In this document: positions 1 to 10,806 of the stretch, piece by piece
Position numbering within the stretch: the stretch's first letter is position 1
How the letters are laid out: every line of letters starts with the position of its first letter
Source: Acholoe squamosa
Taxonomy: Eukaryota; Annelida; Polychaeta; Phyllodocida; Polynoidae
DNA: 64,000 nucleotides
NCBI GenBank assembly: GCA_949317995.1
Contig: OX439040.1
Span: 74,435,972-74,499,971, forward strand
Direction: 5' to 3'
Translations under genes and position numbers: made by a program
Notes under the pieces: model-generated
Database searches by the model: none
Seen by the model: the letters and a program-made list of their open reading frames with translations, nothing else
What the model was told of the DNA's origin: nothing

Positions 1-1738
1 ATTATTTCACAAAGGAGCAATCCTTACTATCTTGGGCACTAATGTTCAAGAACCCCTTAGCACCTTAGACTGCTAAACTTTCCCCCTACAATGCCTGGAT
101 CACCTCTCAGCTCCCACATTCAAGCTGCACCCACTTCTGGAGAAGGTAAAAGCAGCAACTAGGGCTTGAAAACTGAAGGTTTAGTACATTTTTGTACAGA
201 TCTGCCTTTAAGGTGCACCCAATGAATGAGGCATATTGTGGCTTACAGCTTCTTTCCGAACTCAAGATGTTTTGTATTCCTGACAAACATTGCCAGTGCT
301 TGATCTTGTGTCTGGTAAGATCGTTATCAGTTGCACCTATACATTTTGTGGTGAATGGATAGAATACTTTCATTAGTAAAAAGTATCATGCTCAGAGTCT
401 ACGGGCAGAGAAGTATTACAGATTATGCCTAGTATAACTGCTGAAAATCAAGGCCAGAATGTGCCTTATAGGATCTCCATCAACTAAGCGTGTGCCTCAT
501 CTGTGAGGTCTGGCTTATGCAAGACCTTCCTATAGTATGTAACACATTCTATTTCTTTTTTTTTCAAAAGGCTGGGCAAATGTTCCCTAGACCTAGACAC
601 CTATTTACCACATCCTACCATAAAACCCTGTGTATCAACTGCTCCCACACAATATTATATTAGCCACACCCTGACATTAACCATCTTCTTTATACACAAA
701 ACCCCATGTGTAAGCCGCAACTATACTTTAGGCAGACTCTATAAGCCATGGTAGGTCTCTGAAATGGTTTATAAACCACTGCTTATAATTATGCTTAGTG
801 TTACCCTACACTAATTTTAAGCCCTTACAGAATTGGGAACCTGACAGATTGTACATTCACTTTCCATAGAAATTTGCATTGGCTACCCCATATGTGTGCC
901 TTTTCTTACTGCCTCTGCAGATATGAAGGCCATCCAAGGATGTGTAAATACAATACAAAAGTTATCAGTTTGCAACCGGATCCTGTGTAACTATTGTATC
1001 ATTTTTGTGATTATTTACAATTAAATCCAACTATTCTTATTAGCTAGCCTCCCAGTAGGGCCTATCAACCAATTGCAGTTAAATTCAGAACTAGAGGCAG
1101 GACAATTACAAACACATCTCTTGGGAATTCACTCTTACCTAATCAACTGTAAATGTCAATCTTTCTTCATAACACTAGTTACACACCTACTGTTTCATTA
1201 TTGCAGGGGATCAAGTTTTACTTCGGAAAATATGTGGCTAATACTTCCCCTCATAAATATGCATTTGCATAGACAATCAATGATGATTTCTGATTTATGC
1301 ACAAAAGAATGCAGCCTATGGGTTTTAAACCTACTCCAATCAATTCTTCTATGTGAGAAACCCCTATTTAGAACTTAAAAGTGTGTAGAAAGGCCTCTTA
1401 GAACCAGAGATATGACGTGTATGGTTTCCGTGACCTTTGACCTAATTAAGTAGGTGAAAGCTTAATTACATAATTATTTCATACTTATTATGTTCCTCAC
1501 CCACCAGCTAGCTGAATTAGGTGTTTTGTGCATTGATAGAGGCTAATTTCCTGTTTTACAGATTTTTGATATTTTCACATATTTTTCAATATTATTTTTA
1601 CTTTTGAACACCAAGTTTTTGCCACTTCCAGCATACTCAGACTAATATACAAAGTATATTTGGAATCAGCATGATTTTCTGGCCCAAACAAACCATAAAA
1701 TTCTCTTTTAACCCTTTAACTTAGTTCAGAGAGAACAT
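1..1738. other. Non-genic stretch, no gene recognised
   Basis: I see no convincing coding sequence here; the longest open frames (about 90-100 codons at 107-373 minus and 1073-1378 plus) have no recognisable motif and fit chance. Around 600-760 there is degenerate text with terms such as 'gtgtaagccgcaac' and 'tctataagcc', which resembles the 'TATAAGGTGC' family seen more clearly near 12 kb and 26.9 kb. Confidence 0.6.
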
Positions 1739-2388
1739 TGTCAACGGACGGTTACATGTGGTGAAGTGAATGTACACGGAATCCAGGGAAGTTCAGTTGA
1801 TCCTTTTATTGCATAGCTGACATGAGTGTTTCATAAAGGTGGTAACAATGATAACACTCGCCAAGATCTAAGCTCTGCCTCCGATCCTATAGCTCAACCT
1901 GACGTAGGTTCTAGGTATAGGTGTAAGGTGTAAGTTGGGAGAGATGACTGGGAGCTGCTCAAGCTGCCTTTTATATGAAAGACTTGAGCAGCTCACAGTG
2001 TTGTGAAATATTCTATACACGTGGCTCAATGAAATAGGGACACGTGTCATAGGGAGAGATTGCCACCTGTGAGTTAGTCATGTTGATGAGTATTGAGAGG
2101 AGATTGTGAAATATTCTCTCATTCCAAATATGGCACCACAGGTGGATCGCACTTCCTCCAGTTACACTGTGTATGCGTAGATAAGGTTGGAATGTTATTA
2201 CATCCTTGTATCTTATGTCACAGAGTGTCATGGAGGAGGCGCGTTTGTCATGAGTAATACATCCTGGTTCCTGTTGGGGAATGCAGGAGATTGTTGAGTG
2301 TGGGTCATGGGCAGAGCTCAGGTTTTATATGGCGAAGAATTTAGTAAATATGGAAAATAAATATAATACCCAGAATGGTCCATTGACA
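1739..2388 (-). mobile_element. Solo LTR, ~650 bp
   Basis: The segment begins TGTCAACGGAC and ends GTCCATTGACA, the TG...CA ends of a long terminal repeat, and is bracketed by a 4-bp direct duplication, acat (1735-1738 and 2389-2392). Read on the minus strand it has TATA-like text (complement of 'ttttatat' near 1970 and 2325) and an AATAAA signal (complement of 'tttatt' near 1804), which gives the orientation. No internal retroviral coding sequence is present on either side, so it is the product of LTR-LTR recombination. Open frames inside it (1868-2231 minus) are not expected to be genes. The superfamily is not proven; a 4-5-bp duplication fits Ty3/gypsy-type elements. Confidence 0.72.
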
Positions 2389-4814
2389 ACATGCAATCAA
2401 TTCCTGGGTTAAACAGCTTTATATAGGAATATAGAGGGAAATTCCTGACCTTTGACCTTGACCTACGCAAAAACTGCAGTAATGTCAGCGGAGAACTTTT
2501 GGTATATGATAACTGGGGTCATTCCCTATGCAAATCCACAAAAAATTTGTAGTACCCCTCTCATTGGAACGAAACTTCATAATTTGGTGCCTCACCCTGT
2601 GGCCTAGTAGCTTCTCAACGAGACAGGGAGGAGCCGACACAACCCTGGTTACAATACCTGGTTGTGCCTCCCTTGGATCAACCAGGATCAGGTCGTGAAG
2701 CAATGTCCTTGACATCAGTGCTGCTGCACAGAAAAGGTATATGTTATTAGTTTTTTACCACTCTGGAAGACACTAGAAGACTGTGCTAGTTGACTAGTGT
2801 TAAGGTTATTTGGTGGTCAAACACTACTACTTGTGAACTGTCATCGAGAATGGCTGGTGCCTATACGTTGTTGACAATAATGTTTTAACTGGAACCTGAT
2901 TATTTGTTCTTCATTGTCTAGCGAAAGATTCGAGTAGCATCGAGGGGTAGAACCCTACACATACATATGTTCAACATGTATCTATGTCAAATGTATCTTT
3001 ATCGAACACCCAGAGAAATCATGTCATGTGAAACAGAATAGAGATAGGAAGAAGGGTGGTAGTAGTAAAGGTGACCAGAAATCGGGGTTTGGGAATATAA
3101 ATGTTCCGAGTTGATCAATGGCCCCAGCTCCTTTGAAAAGTTTGGAGATGAAGCCGGCGCTGAGGTTGTCAACCGGCACACACATGGCAATACGACAAAC
3201 ACCAAAGACCCCATAGCAGTGGCATTGCAGAAGATAGTGTGATAGTGAAGAGTCAATATCTTCAGGACAATGGTGATATTTGTGAAAGAAATTCTGTGAT
3301 TGACACCCAAGTCAGTTCTCTTGACATGACTGACAACCACACACACTGACATAATCTCATTGACCCAATACATGGATGCTCTAGACAAGCTATGGCCGGC
3401 TCCCATGGTCCACACACTCACAAAAGCATACATACACATGACTTTATATAATAAAGTCAAAACATACAATGTCCCAAACTGTATGGGAGCTAGGCTTCCC
3501 ATCCCATCCGGCATGAACTGCGACATATGGGATGAACCTACTGGGAAACTGAAGGCAGAACCTGTGCGTAAGAGAAAAAGTCTTGGAAAATGGTAGTAGT
3601 AAGACAGCACAAGGGATTATGCAAGCACTGGCATTTAAGCTGGTGATTACCTGGGGAGATAAGGCTGCACTGGCAAATATCCTGGTGGTATCACAACAGC
3701 AATGGTACATACAAATATTGTTTATAATTTGTGCATTGATATACATATTTGTGCTCATTCCCACTATTAAAACTTTCAACATCATTATCTCATCTAAGTC
3801 TCAACAATGTATCAAACATGTTTATGCCATGAATGCTGAGAAAATGATATTTTAAATTCATTTTAACAGTTAGAGTGGGCCCACACTAACTGCTAGCACT
3901 GGCTTATCAGCTTGCACTGGGTGGCTACCCAGTGCAGGCTTATTTGCGGTTGCTGGCTTATCAGCCCAGGCTATCACCAGCTTAAATGCCGGTGGTTGCA
4001 TAATCCCCTGTGCTGTCTTATTACCAGCATTTCCCAAGCCTCATAGGCGTAAATCTATAATCCGTGAAACAATGTATGCATATCTCCATGGGGGCATAAT
4101 CAATATTTGTCAGAACCTCATTTCTTAGATTTGGGTTATTGATGCAATAGCAACAGCAGCCTTCATGACAGTGCAGTATTACCTATAAATTATATCAAAA
4201 TACTCTATCATGGAAATAGGGTACTGTTTCTCTTTAATATTAGGGTGGTTGATCATAGGAAATGTGCTACAGCTCCTCTGTACAATCAACACTTAATGTG
4301 ATAATTACATAGGGTTTGGCAGGGCAGTCATACCAATGCAGCCATTAATGAACACTAGAAACAGGGCTATAATGACATTAACGTGAAGGATCCTACTATG
4401 ATGTGAAGGGATCTACAGTCGCACTGTCTTCAGAAAAGCCTTCCAGAGCATGTGCACTATCCCCTCTCCACCCAGTTCAGCGTGGGGCAAAGGACATATT
4501 ATGTGATATTGCTGTTCAACAATACTGGTTTTTGTATAAAATCTCAACCTAGAAAAGCACACAATGCCATATGGAAAATCAACTTTCAGAAGCTTTAGCT
4601 TTCAAATCCATGTTTTATCCACATTTTCACTGATTGCAAATTACAGTTTTTCAGAAGATATGCAACTTTAAACATTTCCATTATCTTCAGTTCCTAATCA
4701 AATGAACTAAATCTGGAGTGAAGATTCCAGGCGGGAGCATTATGGATGTCCTCTGAGATAATTAATCTGTGGTCATTACAGCTTTGCAGTGGATTGATGT
4801 TACAGGCTTTCTGC
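2389..4814. other. Non-genic stretch with one unexplained open frame
   Basis: No gene is recognised. The minus strand is open for 203 codons at 3610-2999, starting at GTG rather than ATG, with three hydrophobic runs; overlapping frames on the plus strand are also open (3360-3596, 3583-3855), which suggests low stop density from base composition more than coding. From 3880 to 4030 there is a locally repeated text around 'ggcttatcag' and 'ccagtgcaggctta'. Confidence 0.45.
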
Positions 4815-5073
4815 TAACCCTTTAAGGGCCACTAATGCAGGAGTGCATCATGCCCATTGGTCAGCATGATGCATCAATACAGTGCTGGTGATTCTGTTTG
4901 CCAGCACTCAAGAGGTGGATTATGCTGACCGACTGGGATTATAGAGGCCCTGTATGGTTAGCATGCTGGATGAATGTATCCCTGCCAAGTTACTCATCGG
5001 GCTCTACATATTCATTGATCATCACAACCAAGGGGCATGTTGCATGAATGCATTGTGTGCATTTAAAGGGTTA
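4815..5073. mobile_element. MITE-like inverted-repeat element, TAACCCTTTAAGG family
   Basis: The left end is TAACCCTTTAAGGGCC and the right end is the complementary ATTTAAAGGGTTA, so the ends are inverted repeats. The interior holds short palindromic text around 'gcatgatgcat' and 'cagtgctgg...ccagcact'. Related copies lie at about 13575-13740 and, more decayed, about 16380-16500 and 28060-28170. I could not define a target-site duplication. No coding capacity, so it would be non-autonomous. Confidence 0.5.
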
Positions 5074-8000
5074 ACATGAGATATTATTCTCATAAGGAAT
5101 ACTGTGAGTTATTGGATGAAATTGGAAAGACTTTATTTACAGATCAGACTTGTAGGGAAATCTCCCATTCCATGACATGTTGAGCTATGGGTGACAGAAC
5201 TTAATTAATCAAAATATTGACATGCCCAAGACAATACTGCTTAGATCAAGATGCACAAAATAATACTGCATCAATTTCTCATGCTACGGCACATTGCAAA
5301 AAAGAAATGTTCTTCTGGCAGCTTTAGGACAAAGCTTTCATCATTATTTTCCCAGAGTATTCTAGAAAATAGAGTGATTCTATTGTTTTCAGGGGCTTCA
5401 TTGTAGGAATGACACTGTTTCGGTGCTTCACAAAATTTACGAAGGTGCATGGTATATTCAACAGTGATATTTTAGACTGCACATGCAGGAGCAATATTTC
5501 CAGTGATGCATAGCCCTAGTTCGAAGTTTTGGGGCACTGCTCTATAGTGCAATATCTGCATGCATGCTGCACCATGACCTTATGGGCAGATTTGGTTTGT
5601 GCATGAACAAGGAATTATTTATAAAGGGGAATATATGACAGTTTCTTCAGCAACACAGAACCCCCACCAATAGCAGTGGCAAGGGCCAGGCGATGGTACC
5701 AACCTCTTTCATCTGTGTCATGCAATGTGGAAATGGCAGGAAATTCATTCCTTCTTAGTCCCAGACAATGTGTGATGAGTGAAATGTCCTATGCTCTATT
5801 GATACACTCACTCTCCATTCAGACACATGACACTCTCCAAGCAGATGGTAAGGACTACATTGACAGCTCACGCAAAACATGGTGTGCAGTGTGGGCTATG
5901 TATACAGAAATTCTTTTCATTGTACGATCACTTATGACACATGGGAATCTGTGTACTAAATTGCTGCATTTAAAGGTATTAGATAGGATCTATGAAAACA
6001 GCACCTGGTGGCAGAAAATGAAACTGCCAAATATGATACTATTTGCTCATATTCCTAACTTATATGTCATGACCTATCTTTATCTACACATTAGGTGTGA
6101 TACATTGACATTCTACCCATTAGTATCACTCGATTTCATATTTTCTTTGCCCGTAGACTCTGCTACTTAAGGAATTATTGATAGTTTTATTTCATTCAGG
6201 AAATTTTCATTTTACCTGTTAGCCACTACTGGTTAGTATCAAAACGTCTCTGATGGTCATAGCTATGCATACCTGGAGTTTGGTTAAGATATTGATGAAG
6301 GATTCTTTCAGTTTAATTTAGTGTAGAAAAATGCAATTTCTCATAGGCGGCTATAGTTAAGACCACCAGATTTCAATGCCCTCCAGTGGCCAAACAGACC
6401 CCATGGTCTTTATCATTTCTACATGTTACCTAAGCGTCAAACTAATATCCCTGAAAGCAGGTCTGTCATAAACCAGCGCCGGTGAAATCAAAACCAGAAG
6501 ACGCTGATATCAGCATGCATATATGGTGTTCCAAGGAACCAGTCAGATCCTAATTGAGTGCTATAGTCTATATAAAACCATATGTATAAGGCACACTATA
6601 AAATAAGGAAGACTCAATAAGCTACAGTAGCTGAAATAGTGTAAAAGTGGCAGCTTATATGCAGGGCTCTACCGCACATCATTCATATATCATGAAGTGG
6701 TCCTCCTTCCCTGGAGGGTGTTGCTTCTATGGGAAAAGGTAGTACTGGCTGAGAATTGCCTCTTCTGCAGAACTGGCCTTCCATGTACATAGTTATAACT
6801 TTTCACTTGTGTTGCTCACAAGTGGTCGTGCTTGTATGGTGCTAGAAAAGGGTGATTTGAGTAGGTACCTAGTTGGGAGAAGTCAGTCAGTATAGTATAG
6901 TATAGAGTGTGACATGAGTAGGTACCTGGCAGCTCTCTCTGTTTTAAACAAGGCAGGTGACCTTTTAGACTAATGTGGTGAGTGCAAGTTGAATGGTGAA
7001 GCAAAGCGTGACTTGTTTTGAAAACAGGGCACATAATGACAGCTCTTTTTACCATAGGAGCAACATCCTCCTATATCATCCTGCTATATTGGCTCATGGG
7101 TTATGCATTAGACTACTTGTCCTATTGGTAGCGTTACAACTGGCACCTGCAATGTTTGAGGCCAATATAACATGCTTCATACTAAGTGGCACTATTATTG
7201 GTCATGCATATTTAACCCCTATCCCTGAGAATGACAGAGAGACGGGGTAAAATAGTTATAGGGCCAGCCACATATACATTCATCTGTGAGAAGAAGCTTT
7301 GTATCCTTTTCCTTTGTATCCTGGTTTCCTCACCCAGTGCCCATTTGCATAACTGGAGGTGGCATATGACGTCACTATCCCTTTTACACACAGAATGCTT
7401 GTCTGTGCTATTTGCTAGCTATGGACTGTACAAGGCTCTTTATCTGAAGCCCCTTATTCAGATAAGATTATTCAGATTCGTCAATATAATCTGCTCCCCG
7501 CACCCCTGTTAATGTCGTGGATTAAAGTAAATCCAGCTAAGACAAACCCTGCACATGATTCCGAATTGGACAGGCCGACGCCTTTTTTAGCTAAGATGTG
7601 GTGTCATCTAAACAGGTAAAGGTGAACCTCACGAGGCAGTCTGAACCAAGAAATCACAATTTCATCAGAAGGATGCTGCCAGTTCTACTAGTTGAAATGT
7701 TGCATATTTTTTTTTAAAGAACTATAAAGGCTTGGGAAACATTGGCAAGCCTCCGTTGGCTTATGTTTATGTATGAACACATTCAAAACAAAGCTGTATA
7801 TAATGAGATATTCTGCATTTACTGTATGAAAATGATTTCAAACTATGCATTTTCTGAGGATTCCATACACCCTCTCTCACCTCCCCAGCTGCATTACTCC
7901 CACTGTTGTAGGATGGTCCAAAACCTGCACTAATCTCTTATCAGCCATCACTATGGCAACCAGGAGATAAGAACACTCACTAGGTGCCAGTGTCAAACAG

Positions 8001-8298
8001 TGGAGAGTTGTCCAACAGTGGGCCAGGCTCCTCCACATACAGGTTTATTAGTGGAGATATGACCAATGTTTTCCTCTAGTCCACTGGTGGCGTTCATGAT
8101 AAAACTTCACAGAGTATATCCAATTGGAAGTGGATATTGGAATGGAGGTTTCACTGATCAATCAGGGACTCTGAGAAGGGGGGTAAGACACCATAAAAAC
8201 TCCTTCCTTTAAAGTGATGAGTAATTAAAAAAAAAAAGACTTACCCCAATAAAATAAATGTCCTTTAAATGGCCATTTCTCTGTAAGGGGCAAACCTA
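5074..8298. other. Non-genic stretch
   Basis: No gene recognised. The largest open frame is 164 codons at 5676-6170 (plus); its translation shows no domain, signal peptide or repeat I know, and it may be chance. A short segment near 6540-6610 ('tatgtataaggcacactata') belongs to the degenerate TATAAGG-type dispersed repeat. A GAGTAGGTACCT motif occurs twice near 6858 and 6918. Confidence 0.5.
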
Positions 8299-8508
8299 CA
8301 CTCAAGAAAATAACTACTGAATCTACCAAGGATCCTCGTAAAGACTGAACACTGAACCATCATAATTGTATTTCAGTGAAGTTTTTTGTTTTCTACTCTG
8401 AAACCCCAGATGGCAGTATGATGGTACAAGGAATCCCTGTGAAAATAATGATAGATCTGTGCCAATGTTGGGACAAGGATCATATCAATGACTTCTTTTT
8501 TTACAGTG
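8299..8508 (+). mobile_element. MITE, CACTGTAAAA family, copy 1
   Basis: About 210 bp with a left end CACTCAAGAAAATAAC and right end TTTTTTTACAGTG, flanked by TA on both sides (8297-8298 and 8509-8510). The interior ('ccagatggcagtatgatggtacaaggaatccctgtgaaaat' region) recurs at 13940-14155, 32689-32879 (inverted), 49577-49800 and 54698-54840. It codes for nothing and fits a TA-inserting non-autonomous DNA transposon. Confidence 0.75.
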
Positions 8509-9065
8509 TACCTTAGGCTTATGAAGATGGTATCCTTGGGGTTTCGGCCCAGGAAGGATTTCTACAACGACACCATATCTCACATTATATGGTCATACAA
8601 TGGACACACTGCCCTATTATGAAAATACAATATTATAAAAACCTTAAACTATGAAAATACTTTATCTATATAACCATCTATATAAATAATAGGCATAAAA
8701 ATGGGGTACAGAGACTGAGTATCCCCTTTAGTAAAGTAAAAAGTGGAATGCTCTTCCTTGTCCTTTAAGGGCTGCTGATGCATTACATTGTTCCGGTGAA
8801 CTGGGGACATATGGGCCAGCAGGGGGTGAAATAGAAATGTTAAAGGATATAAAAATCTTTTTACCATATGGTAGTTGAGGTATTGGTCTAACTTAGTGTG
8901 AGATTGGCTACCTTAAATATCAAAACTTTTCAAATGGTGGCTAACCAAAGCTATGATGTACAAATATGCACTAAAAACCATTAGGCTACTCTTTACATCT
9001 CCCAACCAATCACTATTGACCTCATTTTTTGGATTCAATGTCCTCTTTGTGTTAGGTAGCACGTA
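8509..9065. other. Non-genic stretch
   Basis: No gene is recognised. Short open frames on both strands between 8649 and 9170 overlap each other and the left end of the following TIR element, and show no known motif. Confidence 0.5.
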
Positions 9066-9134
9066 CCCAGCAAATTGTCGTGACTCCTCGTCAACCTGTG
9101 TGAAGTGGCTCACACATGTCGCTAGATGGAACAC

Positions 9135-9690
9135 GACGTCGCTATAGCACAAGATCACCAGGAATAGCAATGGTGGTGATCACATGGCCTCATCTCAGAT
9201 GGCGAGGATGGTGATCACTCAGACTCACCAGGGATGGCGACGCAGGTGATCACTCATCTCGCTAGATGAAACACGCACCTCGTCATAGTGCATGTTCACC
9301 AGGGATGGCGAGGATCATGATCACTCATCCTCACCAGGGATGGCGACATGAGTGATCACTCATCCTCACCAGGGATGGCGACATGAGTGATCACTCACTT
9401 CGCTAGATGAGACGCACACCACATCATAACGCACATTCATCACAGATGGCAAGGATCATGATCACTCACACTCACGGGGGATGGTCACTCAGGTGATCAT
9501 TCATCTCGCTAGATGAAACGCACACCATGCCATAATGCACGTTCACCATGGTTGGCGAGGCGGTTGATCACTCACCTCGCTAGATGAAATGCGCACCACG
9601 TCATAGGGCAGGTTCACCATGGATGGCGAGAGTGGTGATCACTCAGACTCGCCAGTGATGGCGATGCTGGTGATCACTCATCTTGTTAGA
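9135..9690. repeat. Minisatellite array A (GATCACTC-rich)
   Basis: Degenerate tandem units carry alternating phrases: 'caccagggatggcga', 'ggtgatcactca', 'ctcgctagatgaaa' and 'cgcaccacgtcatag'. The higher-order period is roughly 100 bp, with a subunit near 33 bp. The palindrome TGATCA occurs in nearly every subunit. Copies are diverged, so the array is not newly expanded. Confidence 0.8.
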
Positions 9691-10067
9691 TGAAAAGCTC
9701 ATGATCATCGACATTGGTAATCATGCAGCCTCACATCTGCCAGATCAATGTATGTTTTGCCAGAGAAGGTATTGCCATATGTATCTTCCCTCTAACCACA
9801 GACAAGGTGTTCATGTAGATACTTCCTTATGTATTTTTCCTGTAACCAGAGAAAAGGTGTTTATGGATAGTTGCTTTTATTTTAGAGATACCTCTATCTA
9901 AATTCAATTGATATTTTCTCTATATAATCTTGTTTGATTCAACCCTGAAGTATTACATGGAAATCAGTGTGCAACAAAGCACATTTGATAAGTATGGGAC
10001 TCATACTTCATGCCCACACTTCCTAGATAGGCTACATGTTGAACAGTGGTGCTGTCTCAACAACTTT

Positions 10068-10760
10068 GGCAATGGTGGTGATAAGTTGCCATTCTGAGTG
10101 AGAGTGAGTGACAGATGATGCAATCCTCAGAGAGCATTGACTTGGAGTGACACAAATTCACGCATTGAGTGAGACAAAGGCTGCAATGGTGGTGATAAGT
10201 TGCCATTCTGAGTGAGAGTGAGTGACAGATGATGCAATCCTCAGAGAGCATTGACTTGGAGTGACACAAGTTCACGCATTGAGTGAGACAAAGGCTGGCA
10301 ATGGTGGTGATAAGTTGCCATTCTGAGTGAGAGTGAGTGACAGATGATGCAATCCTCAGAGAGCATTGACATGGAGTGACACAAGTTCACGCATTGAGTG
10401 AGACCAATGTTGGCAATGGTAGTGATAAGTCGCCATTTTGTGTGAGAGTTGATGCTAGTGGCACGGGAGTGGTACATAATCACAGAGTGGGTCAGATCCA
10501 TGTTGGCGATGCTTGTGATAAGCCGCCATTCTGAGTGAGAGTTGACAGGCTGTGGCACATACTCACGCAGTGAGTTAGATCAATGTGGGCGATGGTGGTG
10601 ATAAGTCACCATGCTTTGTGAGGGATGACAAGGGGTGGCACATACTCACGCAGTGAGTGAGATCATGTTGGTGACTGTTGTGATAAATCACCCTGCCATG
10701 TGAGACTGACACACAGTGGTGAAAGATGACGCAGTGAGTTATCACTCAGAAAGGAGTCAC
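10068..10760. repeat. Minisatellite array B, ~115-bp unit
   Basis: Units starting 'gcaatggtggtgataag' begin at about 10069, 10183, 10298 and 10413, a spacing of 114-115 bp, and the first three are almost identical. From 10413 on the units shorten and decay but keep 'gataag..gccat' and 'actcacgcagtgagt'. Open minus-strand frames of 72-105 codons here are periodic by-products of the repeat and not genes. Confidence 0.85.
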
Positions 10761-10806
10761 CATTGATGACCAATCATGGCGACAGATAACGACAATTTGC
10801 TGGGTA

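Larger units (their letters stand above)
9066..10804. mobile_element. TA-flanked TIR element with internal minisatellite arrays
   Basis: The ends are a perfect 16-bp inverted repeat, CCCAGCAAATTGTCGT (9066-9081) and its complement (10789-10804), and TA lies directly outside on both sides (9064-9065, 10805-10806), as expected for a 2-bp TA duplication. Inside are two tandem arrays (9135-9690 and 10068-10760) separated by about 370 bp of unique text. No transposase is encoded. Known parallels are MITE-like elements with tandem-repeat cores, for example the 'pearl' type described in molluscs; assignment to that group is not shown here. Confidence 0.78.

Noticed and set aside
2999-3610. 203-codon minus-strand open frame with hydrophobic runs
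   Set aside because: Starts at GTG, overlaps open frames on the other strand, and shows no family motif; likely low stop density. Kept only as a remark in the stretch description.
5676-6170. 164-codon plus-strand open frame
   Set aside because: No domain, signal or similarity that I recognise, and no supporting splice structure.
10057-10558. Repeat-containing proteins on the minus strand
   Set aside because: Frames follow the 115-bp minisatellite period and are broken by unit length changes; not genes.
9135-10760. CRISPR-like array
   Set aside because: Units are contiguous and degenerate with no unique spacers, and the window is eukaryotic.
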